Assembly (NCBI RefSeq): GCF_026230175.1
Contig: NZ_CP104208.1
Span: 1,302,001-1,366,000 of the forward strand
Direction: 5' to 3'
Length of the DNA: 64,000 nt
From: Desulfovibrio mangrovi
GTDB lineage: Bacteria > Desulfobacterota > Desulfovibrionia > Desulfovibrionales > Desulfovibrionaceae
Shown piece after piece: positions 17,226 to 27,728 of the stretch. How positions within the stretch are numbered: position 1 is the first letter of the stretch; each line of letters starts with the position of its first letter. The notes beneath the pieces were generated by a model. That model had not been told where the DNA came from, did no database searches, and saw nothing but the letters and a program-made list of their open reading frames with translations. The translations under genes were made by a program, and so were the position numbers.

Positions 17226-17245
17226 GGATAGTATCTTTTCCGACC

Positions 17246-17280
17246 TGAGCCCCTGCATACATGCGGGGGCTTTCTTTTTT
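17246..17280 (+). terminator. Terminator after the 88-residue orphan
   Basis: AGCCCCTGC and GCGGGGGCT pair around ATACAT (one G-T pair), followed by TTCTTTTTT. Confidence 0.9.
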
Positions 17281-17335
17281 GCCTTGCAACTGAACCGATC
17301 ATCCAGCCCTTCAATCACAACCCGCAGCTCTTCAT

Positions 17336-17366
17336 GCAAAAAGGGGCACCCTTTCGGGTGCCCCTG
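17336..17366 (-). terminator. Terminator of the glycerol ABC transporter operon
   Basis: On the minus strand AGGGGCACCC and GGGTGCCCCT form a perfect 10-bp stem around GAAA, followed by TTTTTG. It lies 30 bp past the glpV stop. Confidence 0.93.
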
Positions 17367-17396
17367 ATCATCTTTCAGAAACGGAACGTCTGCGAA

Positions 17397-19139
<1,743 letters not shown>

Positions 19140-19247
19140 ACATACCTCCGTGTTGATGAAAAAGAGAACTCCAGTAACTCCATTGATCGGCGGCAGCACC
19201 GCCGGATCGTTCACCCCTATTGCATGTCGCTCCATGCGCTGCGGCAA

Positions 19248-19526
19248 CTAGCCCCAGCGCTGGACGGCAACAATGAAGCCCACGGAAAACACAGTTGCAA
19301 TCCAGACAGGCAGGTCGGTAAAGCCCACCCAGGCCAGATGGATATATGCACTGCTCAGCAATCCTATGAAAAGACGGTCACCGCGGGTGGTCACAATGGG
19401 CAGCAGCCCCTTGCGTTCCACATTGGGCGAGAAGATCTCCCAGCAGGTCATGCCGATCAGCATAATCACAATAACAATAAAAAAACCAGCAGTAACAGGC
19501 GTCCACGCCATCCATTCCATATCCAT
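19248..19526 (-). CDS. glpU: DUF2160 small membrane protein of the glycerol ABC transporter (GlpU-like)
   Basis: The 92-residue protein has three hydrophobic segments (about residues 9-27, 45-62 and 68-88), with the hydrophilic stretch EIFSPNVERKGLLPIVTTRGDR between the first two. This fits the DUF2160 family found between permease and binding-protein genes in GlpSTPQUV operons. ATG 19526 is used because AAGGAGCCGGAC precedes it; the longer frame upstream overlaps the intergenic gap. Its exact role is unknown; it is probably an accessory membrane subunit. Confidence 0.85.
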   Translation of the reverse strand: MDMEWMAWTPVTAGFFIVIVIMLIGMTCWEIFSPNVERKGLLPIVTTRGDRLFIGLLSSAYIHLAWVGFTDLPVWIATVFSVGFIVAVQRWG

Positions 19527-19548
19527 GTCCGGCTCCTTTGCCTGAAAA

Positions 19549-20352
19549 CTAAACCCGGCCGAGGGCAAAGCCCTTGGCGAGATGGTTACGCACAAACCAG
19601 ATGACCAGCGCGCCGGGCACGATGGTCAGAATGCCAGCCGCGGCAAGCAGGCCCCAGTCAAGACCGGTGGCGCTTACGGTACGGGTCATGGTGGCAGCAA
19701 TGGGCTTGGCCGCCGTGGTGGTCAGGGTACGCGCCAGCAACAGTTCAACCCAGCTGAACATGAAGCAGAAGAACGCGGTTACGCCGATACCTGCACGGAT
19801 AAGCGGAATGAACACGCGCAGGAAGAAGTGCGGGAAGGTATAGCCGTCAATAAAGGCGGTCTCGTCAATCTCGCGCGGCACGCCGGACATGAAGCCTTCC
19901 AGAATCCATACAGCCAGAGGCACGTTGAACAGACAGTGGGCAAGGGCCACCGCGATATGCGTGTCGATAAGGTTGAAGGTGGAATACAACTGGAAGAAGG
20001 GCAGCAGGAAAACCGCGGGCGGAGCCATACGGTTGGTCAGCAGCCAGAAGAACACGTGCTTGTCGCCGATGAAACGGTAGCGGGAAAAGGCATAGGCCGC
20101 GGGCAACGCCGTGACCAGCGAAATGACCATGTTCATGGTCACATAAATGATGGAGTTTATGTAACCGGAATACCATGAAGGATCGCCGAAGATCTTCATG
20201 TAGTTATCAAAGGTGGGGTGTTCCGGATACATGGCAAAGGTGCCGAGAATGTCCGCGTTGGTACGCAGCGACATGTTCAGCATCCAGTATATGGGCAGGA
20301 ACAGTACCATCAGATAGACGGCAAGCATTATGTAACGTTTACGTATCTTCAT
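19549..20352 (-). CDS. glpQ: Glycerol ABC transporter permease (GlpQ-like)
   Basis: The 267-residue MalG-type permease has six hydrophobic segments and the EAA loop EIDETAFIDGYTFPHFF followed by RVFIPLI, which docks onto the ATPase. Its start codon overlaps the stop of the preceding permease (TAATG), so translation is coupled. It forms the inner-membrane channel with the neighbouring permease. The name follows the rhizobial glycerol transporter and should not be confused with glycerophosphodiesterase GlpQ. Confidence 0.9.
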   Translation of the reverse strand: MKIRKRYIMLAVYLMVLFLPIYWMLNMSLRTNADILGTFAMYPEHPTFDNYMKIFGDPSWYSGYINSIIYVTMNMVISLVTALPAAYAFSRYRFIGDKHVFFWLLTNRMAPPAVFLLPFFQLYSTFNLIDTHIAVALAHCLFNVPLAVWILEGFMSGVPREIDETAFIDGYTFPHFFLRVFIPLIRAGIGVTAFFCFMFSWVELLLARTLTTTAAKPIAATMTRTVSATGLDWGLLAAAGILTIVPGALVIWFVRNHLAKGFALGRV

Positions 20353-21221
20353 TACTTGTCTCCCGTGCCCACGGCCTGCAGTGCCTGGTAGAAAAGCCAG
20401 CAGAACAGCAGGACAATAAGGAAGTAGATCAGCGAGAACGCGGCAGCAGGACCAAGGTCAAACTGCCCCACCGCAACCTTCACCAGATAGATGGACAGGA
20501 AGGTCGTCGAGTTACCGGGACCGCCGCCCGTAAGGACGAAGGGCTCGGCGTAGATAAGGAAGCTGTCCATGAATCGCAGCAACAGCGCGATGGTCAGAAC
20601 GCCGCGCATCTTGGGCAACTGGATATACCGGAAAATGGCCCAGGCGGATGCGCCGTCGATCTTGGCTGCCTGATAATAGGCTTCCGGAATGGCGCGCAGG
20701 CCCGCGTAGGCCAGCAGCGCAACCAGCGGCGTCCAGTGCCACACTTCCATCAGCATCACGGTTACCCACGCGTCCACGGGACTCGCCGTATGGTCGAATG
20801 GTATGCCGAAGTTATTGATGGCCGCACCGAAGAGGCCGATATCCGGTCTGGTAAAGATGATCCAGATGGTGCCGATGACGTTCCACGGAATCAGAAGCGG
20901 CAACGCAAGCACAACCAGACAGGCCGAGGAGCCCCAGCCCTTCTTGGGCATCATCAGGGCGATGCCTATGCCCAGCGGCATTTCAATGAGCAGCACCAGC
21001 CCCGAGAACAGGAGCTGACGCCACAGAGCCTCGTGCAGGCGGCTATCTGAAAGCACGTCCTTGAACCATTCGGTGCCGATGAAGAACCGCTGTCCGGGGC
21101 CGAAGATATCCTGCACGGAGTAGTTCACAACAGTCATCAGCGGAATGACCGCACTGAATGCAACAATGATAAAGACGGGCAGAATGAGGAACCACGCCTT
21201 GTTGTCTTCCCATTTATTCAT
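20352..21221 (-). CDS. glpP: Glycerol ABC transporter permease (GlpP-like)
   Basis: The 289-residue MalF-type permease has a hydrophobic N-terminal anchor (about 10-30), five further segments, and the EAA-loop region AAKIDGASAWAIFRYIQLP. It starts after GGAGGACGCT and is coupled to the next permease by a one-base overlap. It pairs with that protein in the membrane and with the two ATPases encoded upstream. Confidence 0.9.
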   Translation of the reverse strand: MNKWEDNKAWFLILPVFIIVAFSAVIPLMTVVNYSVQDIFGPGQRFFIGTEWFKDVLSDSRLHEALWRQLLFSGLVLLIEMPLGIGIALMMPKKGWGSSACLVVLALPLLIPWNVIGTIWIIFTRPDIGLFGAAINNFGIPFDHTASPVDAWVTVMLMEVWHWTPLVALLAYAGLRAIPEAYYQAAKIDGASAWAIFRYIQLPKMRGVLTIALLLRFMDSFLIYAEPFVLTGGGPGNSTTFLSIYLVKVAVGQFDLGPAAAFSLIYFLIVLLFCWLFYQALQAVGTGDK

Positions 21222-21231
21222 AGCGTCCTCC

Positions 21232-22329
21232 CTACCCTACCAGTCGTTCATTGAAGTAGAGCTTGGTTCTGTCGGCAGGAAAGGTCAGCCAACAGGCTCC
21301 GTCGGAAATCGTGCGGCTGTCGCTAATGCGGGCCTTGATTTCCTGCCCGCCGAACTGGACCGTCACAATCCTGCAGAAGCCCTGATCTTCCACAGCCAGC
21401 ACGCGCCCTTCAAAGGCCGGAGCATCGCCGCACGCTTCGCGGGTGGCATGCACCCCTGTGTACATGGGACGGATACCCAGCTTGAAGTCAGTGCCCAGCT
21501 TTCCGGCACGCTCGCCGTACCCTGCCAGAAGCGGAATGGCTGATCCGTTTACACGGGCAAAGTCGCCATCAAGCGTACACTTCATGAAATTCATACCGGG
21601 GCTGCCGATGAAGTAACCGACAAACACATGCTCGGGACGCTCGAACAACTCTTCGGGAGTTCCCGTCTGAACGATCTCGCCTTCATACATGACCACAATC
21701 TTGTCTGCGAAGGTCATGGCCTCCACCTGGTCGTGGGTCACGTAGATCATAGTGAGACCGAACTCGTTATGAATCTCCTTGAGCTTGCGGCGCAGTTCCC
21801 ACTTCAGGTGCGGGTCAATAACGGTAAGCGGCTCGTCAAAGAGAATGGCCGCCACGTCGCTGCGCACCAAACCCCGCCCGAGGGAGATCTTCTGCTTCGC
21901 GTCAGCGGAAAGCCCAGCGGCCCGCTTTCCGAGATCCGCGGAAAGCTCCAGCGTTTCTGCAATCTTGCGGACACGCGCATCCACATCCCGACTGGAAACG
22001 CCCCTGTTCCGAAGCGGAAAGGCAAGGTTGTCGTACACCGTCATGGTGTCGTAGAGCACGGGGAACTGGAACACCTGCGCAATGTTGCGCTGTTCCGGCT
22101 GCATGGAGGATACATCCACGCCGTCATACAGAATCTGCCCGTGCGAAGGCTTGAGCAGACCGGAAATAATGTTCAGCATGGTAGTTTTGCCGCAACCGGA
22201 AGGACCGAGCAGTGCATAGGCCCCGCCGTCATCCCACGTGGTATGCACGCGCTTGAGCGCAAAATCGTCTTCGCTCTGCGGGTTGGGCTTGTAACTGTGT
22301 TTTATTTCATTCAGATCAATACGAGCCAT
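21232..22329 (-). CDS. glpT: Glycerol ABC transporter ATPase (GlpT-like)
   Basis: The 365-residue ATPase has Walker A GPSGCGKT, Walker B AAILFDEPLTVID, the H-loop TMIYVTHDQVEAM, and a regulatory TOBE-like C-terminal third. The ABC signature is GLSADAKQKISLGRG in place of LSGGQ, a variant that also occurs in GlpT proteins of this transporter class. It probably pairs with the adjacent canonical ATPase as a heterodimer. The gene lies 12 bp after its partner. The symbol follows the rhizobial system, not the E. coli G3P antiporter. Confidence 0.9.
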   Translation of the reverse strand: MARIDLNEIKHSYKPNPQSEDDFALKRVHTTWDDGGAYALLGPSGCGKTTMLNIISGLLKPSHGQILYDGVDVSSMQPEQRNIAQVFQFPVLYDTMTVYDNLAFPLRNRGVSSRDVDARVRKIAETLELSADLGKRAAGLSADAKQKISLGRGLVRSDVAAILFDEPLTVIDPHLKWELRRKLKEIHNEFGLTMIYVTHDQVEAMTFADKIVVMYEGEIVQTGTPEELFERPEHVFVGYFIGSPGMNFMKCTLDGDFARVNGSAIPLLAGYGERAGKLGTDFKLGIRPMYTGVHATREACGDAPAFEGRVLAVEDQGFCRIVTVQFGGQEIKARISDSRTISDGACWLTFPADRTKLYFNERLVG

Positions 22330-22341
22330 GGTCTTTCTCCG

Positions 22342-23424
22342 CTACCTGCCGTGCTTCGGCGCGACAAGCAGATTGCCCGCCTTGTTGAACACATAGAAAT
22401 CGCCGGGGTGCGCATACACGGAAATACGGCTGCCCACCTTATGGGTATGCACGCCTTCTTCCTGCACAACATACGATGCGTTGCCGTGCATAAAATGTAT
22501 GAACGTTTCCGATCCGTTGATTTCCGCCAGTCCCACAGTGCCGGTAATGGGGAAATACCCCTCGCCCAGATCAAAGAGTGAAAGCTTGTTGGAACGAATG
22601 CCGAAGGTATACTCGCCCTTGGGCAAAGCGGCGATTTCCGGCGTCGAAGGAAGACACAGGTCTTCACCGAAACGGTTGCATTTGTCTTCAATGACAACGG
22701 GAATGAAGTTGATAGGCGGATCGCTGAAGACTTCAGCCACCTGCATGTTGGCCGGATTCTGGTAGACTTCCGTTGTAGGACCAACCTGCAGCACGCGTCC
22801 TTCATGCATAACAATAACGTTACCGCCGAGCATCAGGGCTTCCGTGGGTTCGGTGGTCGTGTACACCACAACCGAATCACGCTGCCCGAATATCTTCTGC
22901 AGTTCGTCGCGCAGTTCCTCCCGCAGCTTGTAGTCCAGATTCACCAGCGGTTCGTCCAGCAGCAACAGGTCGACATCCTTCACCAGAGCACGGGCTATGG
23001 CGGTACGCTGCTGCTGTCCGCCGGAAAGCTCGGCAGGCAGACGATCCAGCAGATGGTCAATGTGAAGCATGGCAGCAGCCTCGCGGACACGCTTGTCCAC
23101 TTCGGCCTTGGGAACGCCCTGAATCTTCAGAGGGGAAGCAATGTTGTCGTAGATGGTAAGGGAGGGATAGTTGATGAATTGCTGATACACCATACCGATG
23201 TTCCGGTCACGGACGGACATCCCTGTCACATCCTTGCCGTTGGCAACCACGGCACCTTTACTCGGCCTGTCCAGTCCAGCCATTATTCGCAGCAGCGATG
23301 TCTTGCCGGCCAGCGTTCTTCCGAGCACCACATACCGCGAGCCCGGATCCAGTTGCAGGGAAATGTCTTTGAGATGAACTTCCTGCCCTACAAATTTGGA
23401 AACATCCTTGAGTTCTAAACCCAT
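22342..23424 (-). CDS. glpS: Glycerol ABC transporter ATPase (GlpS-like)
   Basis: The 360-residue ATPase has Walker A GRTLAGKTS, the canonical signature LSGGQQQRTAIARAL, Walker B LLLLDEPLVNLD, and a D-loop. The H-loop position reads VVYTTTEPTEAL, so the usual His is Thr-Thr, while GlpT keeps HD. One composite site may therefore be degenerate. A C-terminal TOBE-like region follows. ATG 23424 is chosen over the GTG three codons earlier because GGAG lies 8 bases before it. It is the first transporter gene, 149 bp after glpR. Confidence 0.9.
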   Translation of the reverse strand: MGLELKDVSKFVGQEVHLKDISLQLDPGSRYVVLGRTLAGKTSLLRIMAGLDRPSKGAVVANGKDVTGMSVRDRNIGMVYQQFINYPSLTIYDNIASPLKIQGVPKAEVDKRVREAAAMLHIDHLLDRLPAELSGGQQQRTAIARALVKDVDLLLLDEPLVNLDYKLREELRDELQKIFGQRDSVVVYTTTEPTEALMLGGNVIVMHEGRVLQVGPTTEVYQNPANMQVAEVFSDPPINFIPVVIEDKCNRFGEDLCLPSTPEIAALPKGEYTFGIRSNKLSLFDLGEGYFPITGTVGLAEINGSETFIHFMHGNASYVVQEEGVHTHKVGSRISVYAHPGDFYVFNKAGNLLVAPKHGR

Positions 23425-23450
23425 ACAAAGCACTCCAAGTATACACTATC

Positions 23451-23462
23451 GGCTATATAGCC
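23451..23462. promoter_or_regulatory. Perfect palindrome upstream of glpS
   Basis: GGCTATATAGCC is self-complementary and lies about 27 bp before the glpS start. It could be part of an operator or overlap a promoter -10 region (TATATA or TATAGC); TTGAAG lies upstream at suboptimal spacing. Confidence 0.4.
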
Positions 23463-23535
23463 CACACACACGCCTTCAACTTGGGTAACAATCGAAATGA
23501 ATGTTCACAAGCGAAAAGAAACAAAATGAAACAAA

Positions 23536-23549
23536 CCGAACCTGTTCGG
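23536..23549. promoter_or_regulatory. Candidate GlpR operator in the glpR-glpS gap
   Basis: CCGAAC and GTTCGG form a perfect inverted repeat around CT. DeoR-family GlpR operators in E. coli are built around TTCG/CGAA half-sites, so this is a reasonable candidate. Direct CGAA and TTTCG elements flank it at about 23493-23516. Confidence 0.4.
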
Positions 23550-23573
23550 AATCTTCCATAAAGACACAAACAA

Positions 23574-24383
23574 CTATTCCGCAACATGCAGTGCAACGCC
23601 TGAACGTCGCATTATTTCTACCAGCTCTTCGGGTGGTCGCTTGTCCGTAAACAGTGCATCCACCTCTTCAATACTGCCGAGCCGCACCATGGCGTTACGC
23701 CCGAACTTGGTATGGTCTGTCACCAGGAACACCTTTCGTGAATTCTCCATGATAGCCCGCGCAGCGCGAACCTCACGATAGTCAAAATCCAGCAGGGTGC
23801 CGTCCATGTCGATACTGCTGATACCTATGATCCCATAATCCACCTTGAACTGGCGAATGAAGTCGATGGTCGCTTCTCCGACAATGCCGCAATCCTTGTG
23901 GCGGACAAGACCGCCTGAAACGATCACCTCAAACGACGAGTTCTTGGACATGATCTGCGCCACATTCAGGTTGTTGGTAATAACCCGCAGCCGCTCATGC
24001 TTGAACAGGGCCTTGGCAACTTCTTCCGTCGTTGTGCCGATATTGATGAACAGCGACGAACGCGCCGGAACCTGCTCCGCGACCAGCTGGGCAATTTCAC
24101 GTTTTTCCTGAAGACACATGATCCTGCGGTCCAGATAGTCCACATTCTCCGTACTCAGAACCGGTCCGGCACCGCCATGATGCCGCTGCAACAACCCCTG
24201 TCTGCTGAGAATGTTGATATCGCGACGCACCGTCTGCGGGGTGACATTAAACCGTTCGGACAGGGTCCCGATGGACATGAACCCCTGTTCCCGAATGAGC
24301 TGCAACACCTGCTCATGCCGCATGCGGACGGCCTCGTGCCGGCTTTCCGCTGTTTCCTCTGCCGCAGATTGCGCTTCCACCAT
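23574..24383 (-). CDS. glpR: DeoR-family repressor, GlpR-like
   Basis: The 269-residue protein has the DeoR helix-turn-helix near residues 35-70 (SIGTLSERFNVTPQTVRRDI followed by NILSRQGLLQRHHGGA). The DeoR effector domain includes FINIGTTTEEVAKAL, VITNNLNVA, VSGGLVRHKDCGIVG and the KVFLVTDHTKFGR motif. GlpR responds to glycerol-3-phosphate in E. coli. It is placed between the transporter and the catabolic genes and can control both. It has GAGGTGAGCAGAG before ATG 24383 and an N-terminal extension of about 20 residues rich in Glu and Ala. Confidence 0.92.
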   Translation of the reverse strand: MVEAQSAAEETAESRHEAVRMRHEQVLQLIREQGFMSIGTLSERFNVTPQTVRRDINILSRQGLLQRHHGGAGPVLSTENVDYLDRRIMCLQEKREIAQLVAEQVPARSSLFINIGTTTEEVAKALFKHERLRVITNNLNVAQIMSKNSSFEVIVSGGLVRHKDCGIVGEATIDFIRQFKVDYGIIGISSIDMDGTLLDFDYREVRAARAIMENSRKVFLVTDHTKFGRNAMVRLGSIEEVDALFTDKRPPEELVEIMRRSGVALHVAE

Positions 24384-24706
24384 CTCTGCTCACCTCACGC
24401 TACGCGTAGCCCATTTTCACTTTCAAACAAAAAACGTTCGTTTTTTGATCACAACCGAAAAAGTTAATGACTATCTGCCATGATTTTGTTATTATCAGCC
24501 ATCATCCAGCTACTAGCCGGTATATTTTTTCTTCTTTCATTGGTATCACGATCAGTTTTTTGCTACAAGAGAAAATAACTCTTTTCACAATACACGCAAA
24601 AAGCACCATGTTAATATGATGTGACATCAAACGAAACGAAGACCCATGTGCGGCGAACACGCCGCGAACCGGCAGGTAAGCTTCCTGCGGACACAAGGTC
24701 GGCTCA
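24384..24706. promoter_or_regulatory. Divergent control region between glpR and glpA
   Basis: About 320 AT-rich bases separate the repressor gene (left) and the catabolic operon (right). It contains the inverted repeat at 24428-24447 and a second palindrome, TGATGT-G-ACATCA, at 24617-24629, followed by the direct repeat ACGAAACGAA. It should hold both promoters; I could not fix their boxes with confidence. Confidence 0.6.
24428..24447. promoter_or_regulatory. 9-bp perfect inverted repeat, candidate GlpR operator
   Basis: CAAAAAACG and CGTTTTTTG are exact inverted repeats with a TT spacer, giving the TTCGTT core seen in DeoR/GlpR sites. It lies 45 bp upstream of the glpR start, suiting autoregulation. 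Confidence 0.55.
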
Positions 24707-26341
24707 ATGAAGACACTTTCAACTACCGTTCTGATTATCGGCGGCGGCGCGACAGGCACCGGGCTTGCCCGGGACCTCTCTCTGCGCGGCATACGCTGCC
24801 TGCTTGTGGAAAAGCGCGACATCAACTCCGGTGCATCCGGCGCAAACCACGGACTTTTGCACAGCGGTGCCCGCTATGTGGCATCGGACTCGGAAGCGGC
24901 CATAGAGTGCCGCGAAGAAGGCGAAATCCTCAAAAGACTCGCCCCGCAGTGTATTGACGACACGGGCGGGCTTTTCGTGGCCGTACCCGGCGACAGCGAG
25001 CAGTACATTGCCGACTTCGAGTCCATGTGCGCCAGAAGCGCCATTCCCTGCAGCCCCATTTCGACTGTCGAAGCACGCGAACTGGAACCCTCGCTTTCCG
25101 ACCGCATCATTGCGGCCTACAGCGTGGAAGACGCCGCCGTAGATCCGTTCATGCTCTCGCTGGACAACCTTGCGCACGCCGTGAGCCTTGGCAGCGAATT
25201 CCGCTGCAATGCACGCGTCACGAACCTGCACATCAGCAACGGGGGCATTGAACGCGTTACTCTTCATGACGACACCACCGGCGAAGACTTTCAGGTAGAA
25301 GCCGAGCTTGTGGTCAACGCCGCCGGTGCATGGGCAGGCAACATTGCCGCCATGGCCGGTGCGAGAATCAACCTGCTTTACTCGTCCGGCAGCCTGCTCA
25401 TTACCCAGAACAGACTGACCACCCGCGTCATCAACCGTCTTCGCAAGCCTGCGGACTCGGACATTCTCGTTCCCGGAGGCACGGTTTCGGTACTCGGCAC
25501 CACCTCTGTGACCATTGACGATCCGGACAAAAGCCGCCCCACGGTGGAAGAGGCCGACCGCATCATCGACGATGCACGCGCCATGATGCCCATACTGGAG
25601 ACCACCCGCTACATCCGTGCCTATGCAGGCGTACGCCCGCTCGTTCTGGCAGGAGACTCCAGCGATGCCCGCAACGTCAGCCGAGGTTTCAGCCTTATCG
25701 ACCACGAACGGGACAACATCGGCAACTTTGTAACCATCACTGGCGGCAAGCTCACCACCTACCGGCTCATGGCCGAAAAAACTGCCGACCTCGTCTGCGC
25801 CAAGCTCGGAATCAACGCCCGCTGCGCTACGCGGGAAGTCCCCCTGCCCGCTTCCACCATGGGCAGATGGACGGAACCCGGCCTGACCGCCAAGACATGG
25901 CTCGGCACCCGCGACGTGCATGACCAGATTCTGTGCGAATGCGAAATGGTCTCCCGCAGTGTCATCGACAACATTATCGACACGATCGGCTCCGAAGGCC
26001 CCAACAGAGGCGACTCCATGCTGACGGCCATCGGCCTGCGCAGCCGCGTGGGCAAGGGCCCGTGTCAGGGCGGCTTCTGCGGCCTGCGCGTTACCAGCCA
26101 CCTGTACGACCGGGGCTGCGTGCAATCGGATCAGGGCGTTGCCGAGCTCAAGAACTTCATAGAACGCCGCTGGCGTGGGTTCTCTCCCATCCTCTGGGGG
26201 CTTCCCGCCATGCAGGCAGACCTGCAGGAAGCGCTCTACTGCGGCATGATGGACATGGAACTCTGCGGCCAAAGGCCGGATGCCGACGCTCTGGGAGCCG
26301 ACAGCATGCAGGAAATTTCCGCTCTCGGGGGCAGGGAATGA
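24707..26341 (+). CDS. glpA: Anaerobic glycerol-3-phosphate dehydrogenase subunit A
   Basis: GlpA is the FAD-containing catalytic subunit that oxidises glycerol-3-phosphate to dihydroxyacetone phosphate. The 544-residue product has the dinucleotide motif IIGGGATGTGLARDL at residues 10-24, the family sequence SGASGANHGLLHSGARY, and a C-terminal BFD-like [2Fe-2S] domain with CEC (about 409-411) and GPCQGGFCG (about 451-458). The BFD-like domain separates GlpA from aerobic GlpD. It heads the plus-strand catabolic operon. Its stop overlaps the glpB start (ATGA). Confidence 0.95.
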   Translation: MKTLSTTVLIIGGGATGTGLARDLSLRGIRCLLVEKRDINSGASGANHGLLHSGARYVASDSEAAIECREEGEILKRLAPQCIDDTGGLFVAVPGDSEQYIADFESMCARSAIPCSPISTVEARELEPSLSDRIIAAYSVEDAAVDPFMLSLDNLAHAVSLGSEFRCNARVTNLHISNGGIERVTLHDDTTGEDFQVEAELVVNAAGAWAGNIAAMAGARINLLYSSGSLLITQNRLTTRVINRLRKPADSDILVPGGTVSVLGTTSVTIDDPDKSRPTVEEADRIIDDARAMMPILETTRYIRAYAGVRPLVLAGDSSDARNVSRGFSLIDHERDNIGNFVTITGGKLTTYRLMAEKTADLVCAKLGINARCATREVPLPASTMGRWTEPGLTAKTWLGTRDVHDQILCECEMVSRSVIDNIIDTIGSEGPNRGDSMLTAIGLRSRVGKGPCQGGFCGLRVTSHLYDRGCVQSDQGVAELKNFIERRWRGFSPILWGLPAMQADLQEALYCGMMDMELCGQRPDADALGADSMQEISALGGRE

Positions 26342-27618
26342 ATCGATACGACACAATTTACGATGTCATGGTCATCGGCGCCGGATTCGCCGGCATGGCC
26401 GCAACCCTTTTTGCCGCTGAACGCGGCTTGAAGGTCGCCCAGACCGGTGCGACCGGGGGCATTGATTTCAGCACGGGCTTTCTGGACCTGATGGCCGTCC
26501 ACCCTGTTGCCGAGGGACGGTATTGGGACTCGCCTTGGGACGCGATTGATGCCGTCATCGCCGAACATCCGGGCCACCCCTACGCCCGCCTCGGCAAGGA
26601 TCGCATCCGTACGGCCATGAACGACTTCACGTCCTTCCTGCAAAGCCAGAAGCTTGAGTACATGGGGCATGAAGACCGTAACACCCCCATTCTGACCCCT
26701 GCCGGAACCGTCAAACGCACCTACCGCATTCCCCGCACCGCATGGAAGGGAACCGAGGCGTTGCGCGACAAGGCCCCCACGCTGATTGTGGATTTCAACG
26801 GCCTCAAGGGCTTCAGCGGACGCCAGATCGTGGAAATGCAACACAAGGAATGGCCCCGTCTCAAGGCCGTCAGAGTGGATTTCCCCGGATCCTTCGGTGA
26901 ACTCTATCCTGAACACATGGCGTGGACACTGAGTTCACCTGACCGATGCAAGGAACTGGCAGACTCCATCGCCGAACACGCGAAGGACGTTGAGTACATC
27001 GGTTTTCCCGCCGTGCTGGGTCTGAATGATCCCGTACGGACCGTCACTCTGCTGGAAGAACTCACGGGCAAGCACGTATTTGAAATTCCCACCCTGCCGC
27101 CGTCGATTACCGGACCGCGTCTCAGGGCGACTTTTGATCGCGGCCTCGCTCCCAAGGGGGTATGCACCTTCTCCCAGAAGATGGTTCTTGAGGCCCGCCG
27201 CGACGAAGACGGTCTCTTCAGCTTCCTCATCGGCGTACCGGGAGACGCCCGCACCGTTCGGGCCAAGAACGCCATCCTTGCATCCGGACGCTTCTTCGGC
27301 AAAGGGCTGCGCGCGGAACGCACCGGCGTTGTCGAACCCGTTTTCGGCATTCCCGTCACTCAGCCCGAACAACGGGCGGACTGGCACCACCCCCATTTCT
27401 TCGACAAACAGGGACATGCGATCAACATGTCCGGCATTGAAGTGAATGACAGCCAGCAGCCGCTGGATGCCGCAGGAAAGGTACTGCACGACAACCTGTA
27501 TGCGGCGGGAGCCATTCAGGCGCACCATGACTGGATGCGCATGAAGTGCGGCGCGGGCATTGCCATTGCCACTGCATACAGGGCTGTGGAAGTCATTACC
27601 GAGAAGAACGGGGAATAG
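26338..27618 (+). CDS. glpB: Anaerobic glycerol-3-phosphate dehydrogenase subunit B
   Basis: The 426-residue flavoprotein has the N-terminal FAD motif VIGAGFAGMAATLFA and the GlpB-specific GGIDFSTGFLDLMAV. The C-terminal LYAAGAIQAHHDWMRMKCGAG is also typical of GlpB, with RYDTIYDVMVIG at the start. It accepts electrons from GlpA and passes them to the membrane. The ATG at 26338 overlaps the glpA TGA; an open frame continues upstream only as a shadow of glpA. Confidence 0.94.
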   Translation: MNRYDTIYDVMVIGAGFAGMAATLFAAERGLKVAQTGATGGIDFSTGFLDLMAVHPVAEGRYWDSPWDAIDAVIAEHPGHPYARLGKDRIRTAMNDFTSFLQSQKLEYMGHEDRNTPILTPAGTVKRTYRIPRTAWKGTEALRDKAPTLIVDFNGLKGFSGRQIVEMQHKEWPRLKAVRVDFPGSFGELYPEHMAWTLSSPDRCKELADSIAEHAKDVEYIGFPAVLGLNDPVRTVTLLEELTGKHVFEIPTLPPSITGPRLRATFDRGLAPKGVCTFSQKMVLEARRDEDGLFSFLIGVPGDARTVRAKNAILASGRFFGKGLRAERTGVVEPVFGIPVTQPEQRADWHHPHFFDKQGHAINMSGIEVNDSQQPLDAAGKVLHDNLYAAGAIQAHHDWMRMKCGAGIAIATAYRAVEVITEKNGE

Positions 27619-27652
27619 CGCCGGACCCAAAACAACTGTTACAGAAATAATG

Positions 27653-27679
27653 CATGCGGGAAGGATGACTTCCCGCATG
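27653..27679 (+). other. Intercistronic hairpin between glpB and the GlpC-like gene
   Basis: CATGCGGGAAG and CTTCCCGCATG form a perfect 11-bp stem around GATGA with no T tract after it. It is not a standard terminator; it may stabilise or process the mRNA or tune expression of the downstream genes. Confidence 0.7.
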
Positions 27680-27728
27680 ACAACAAGGTACGGGAAAGAA
27701 CGGAACCATACAGGAGGGCCCCTCGACA

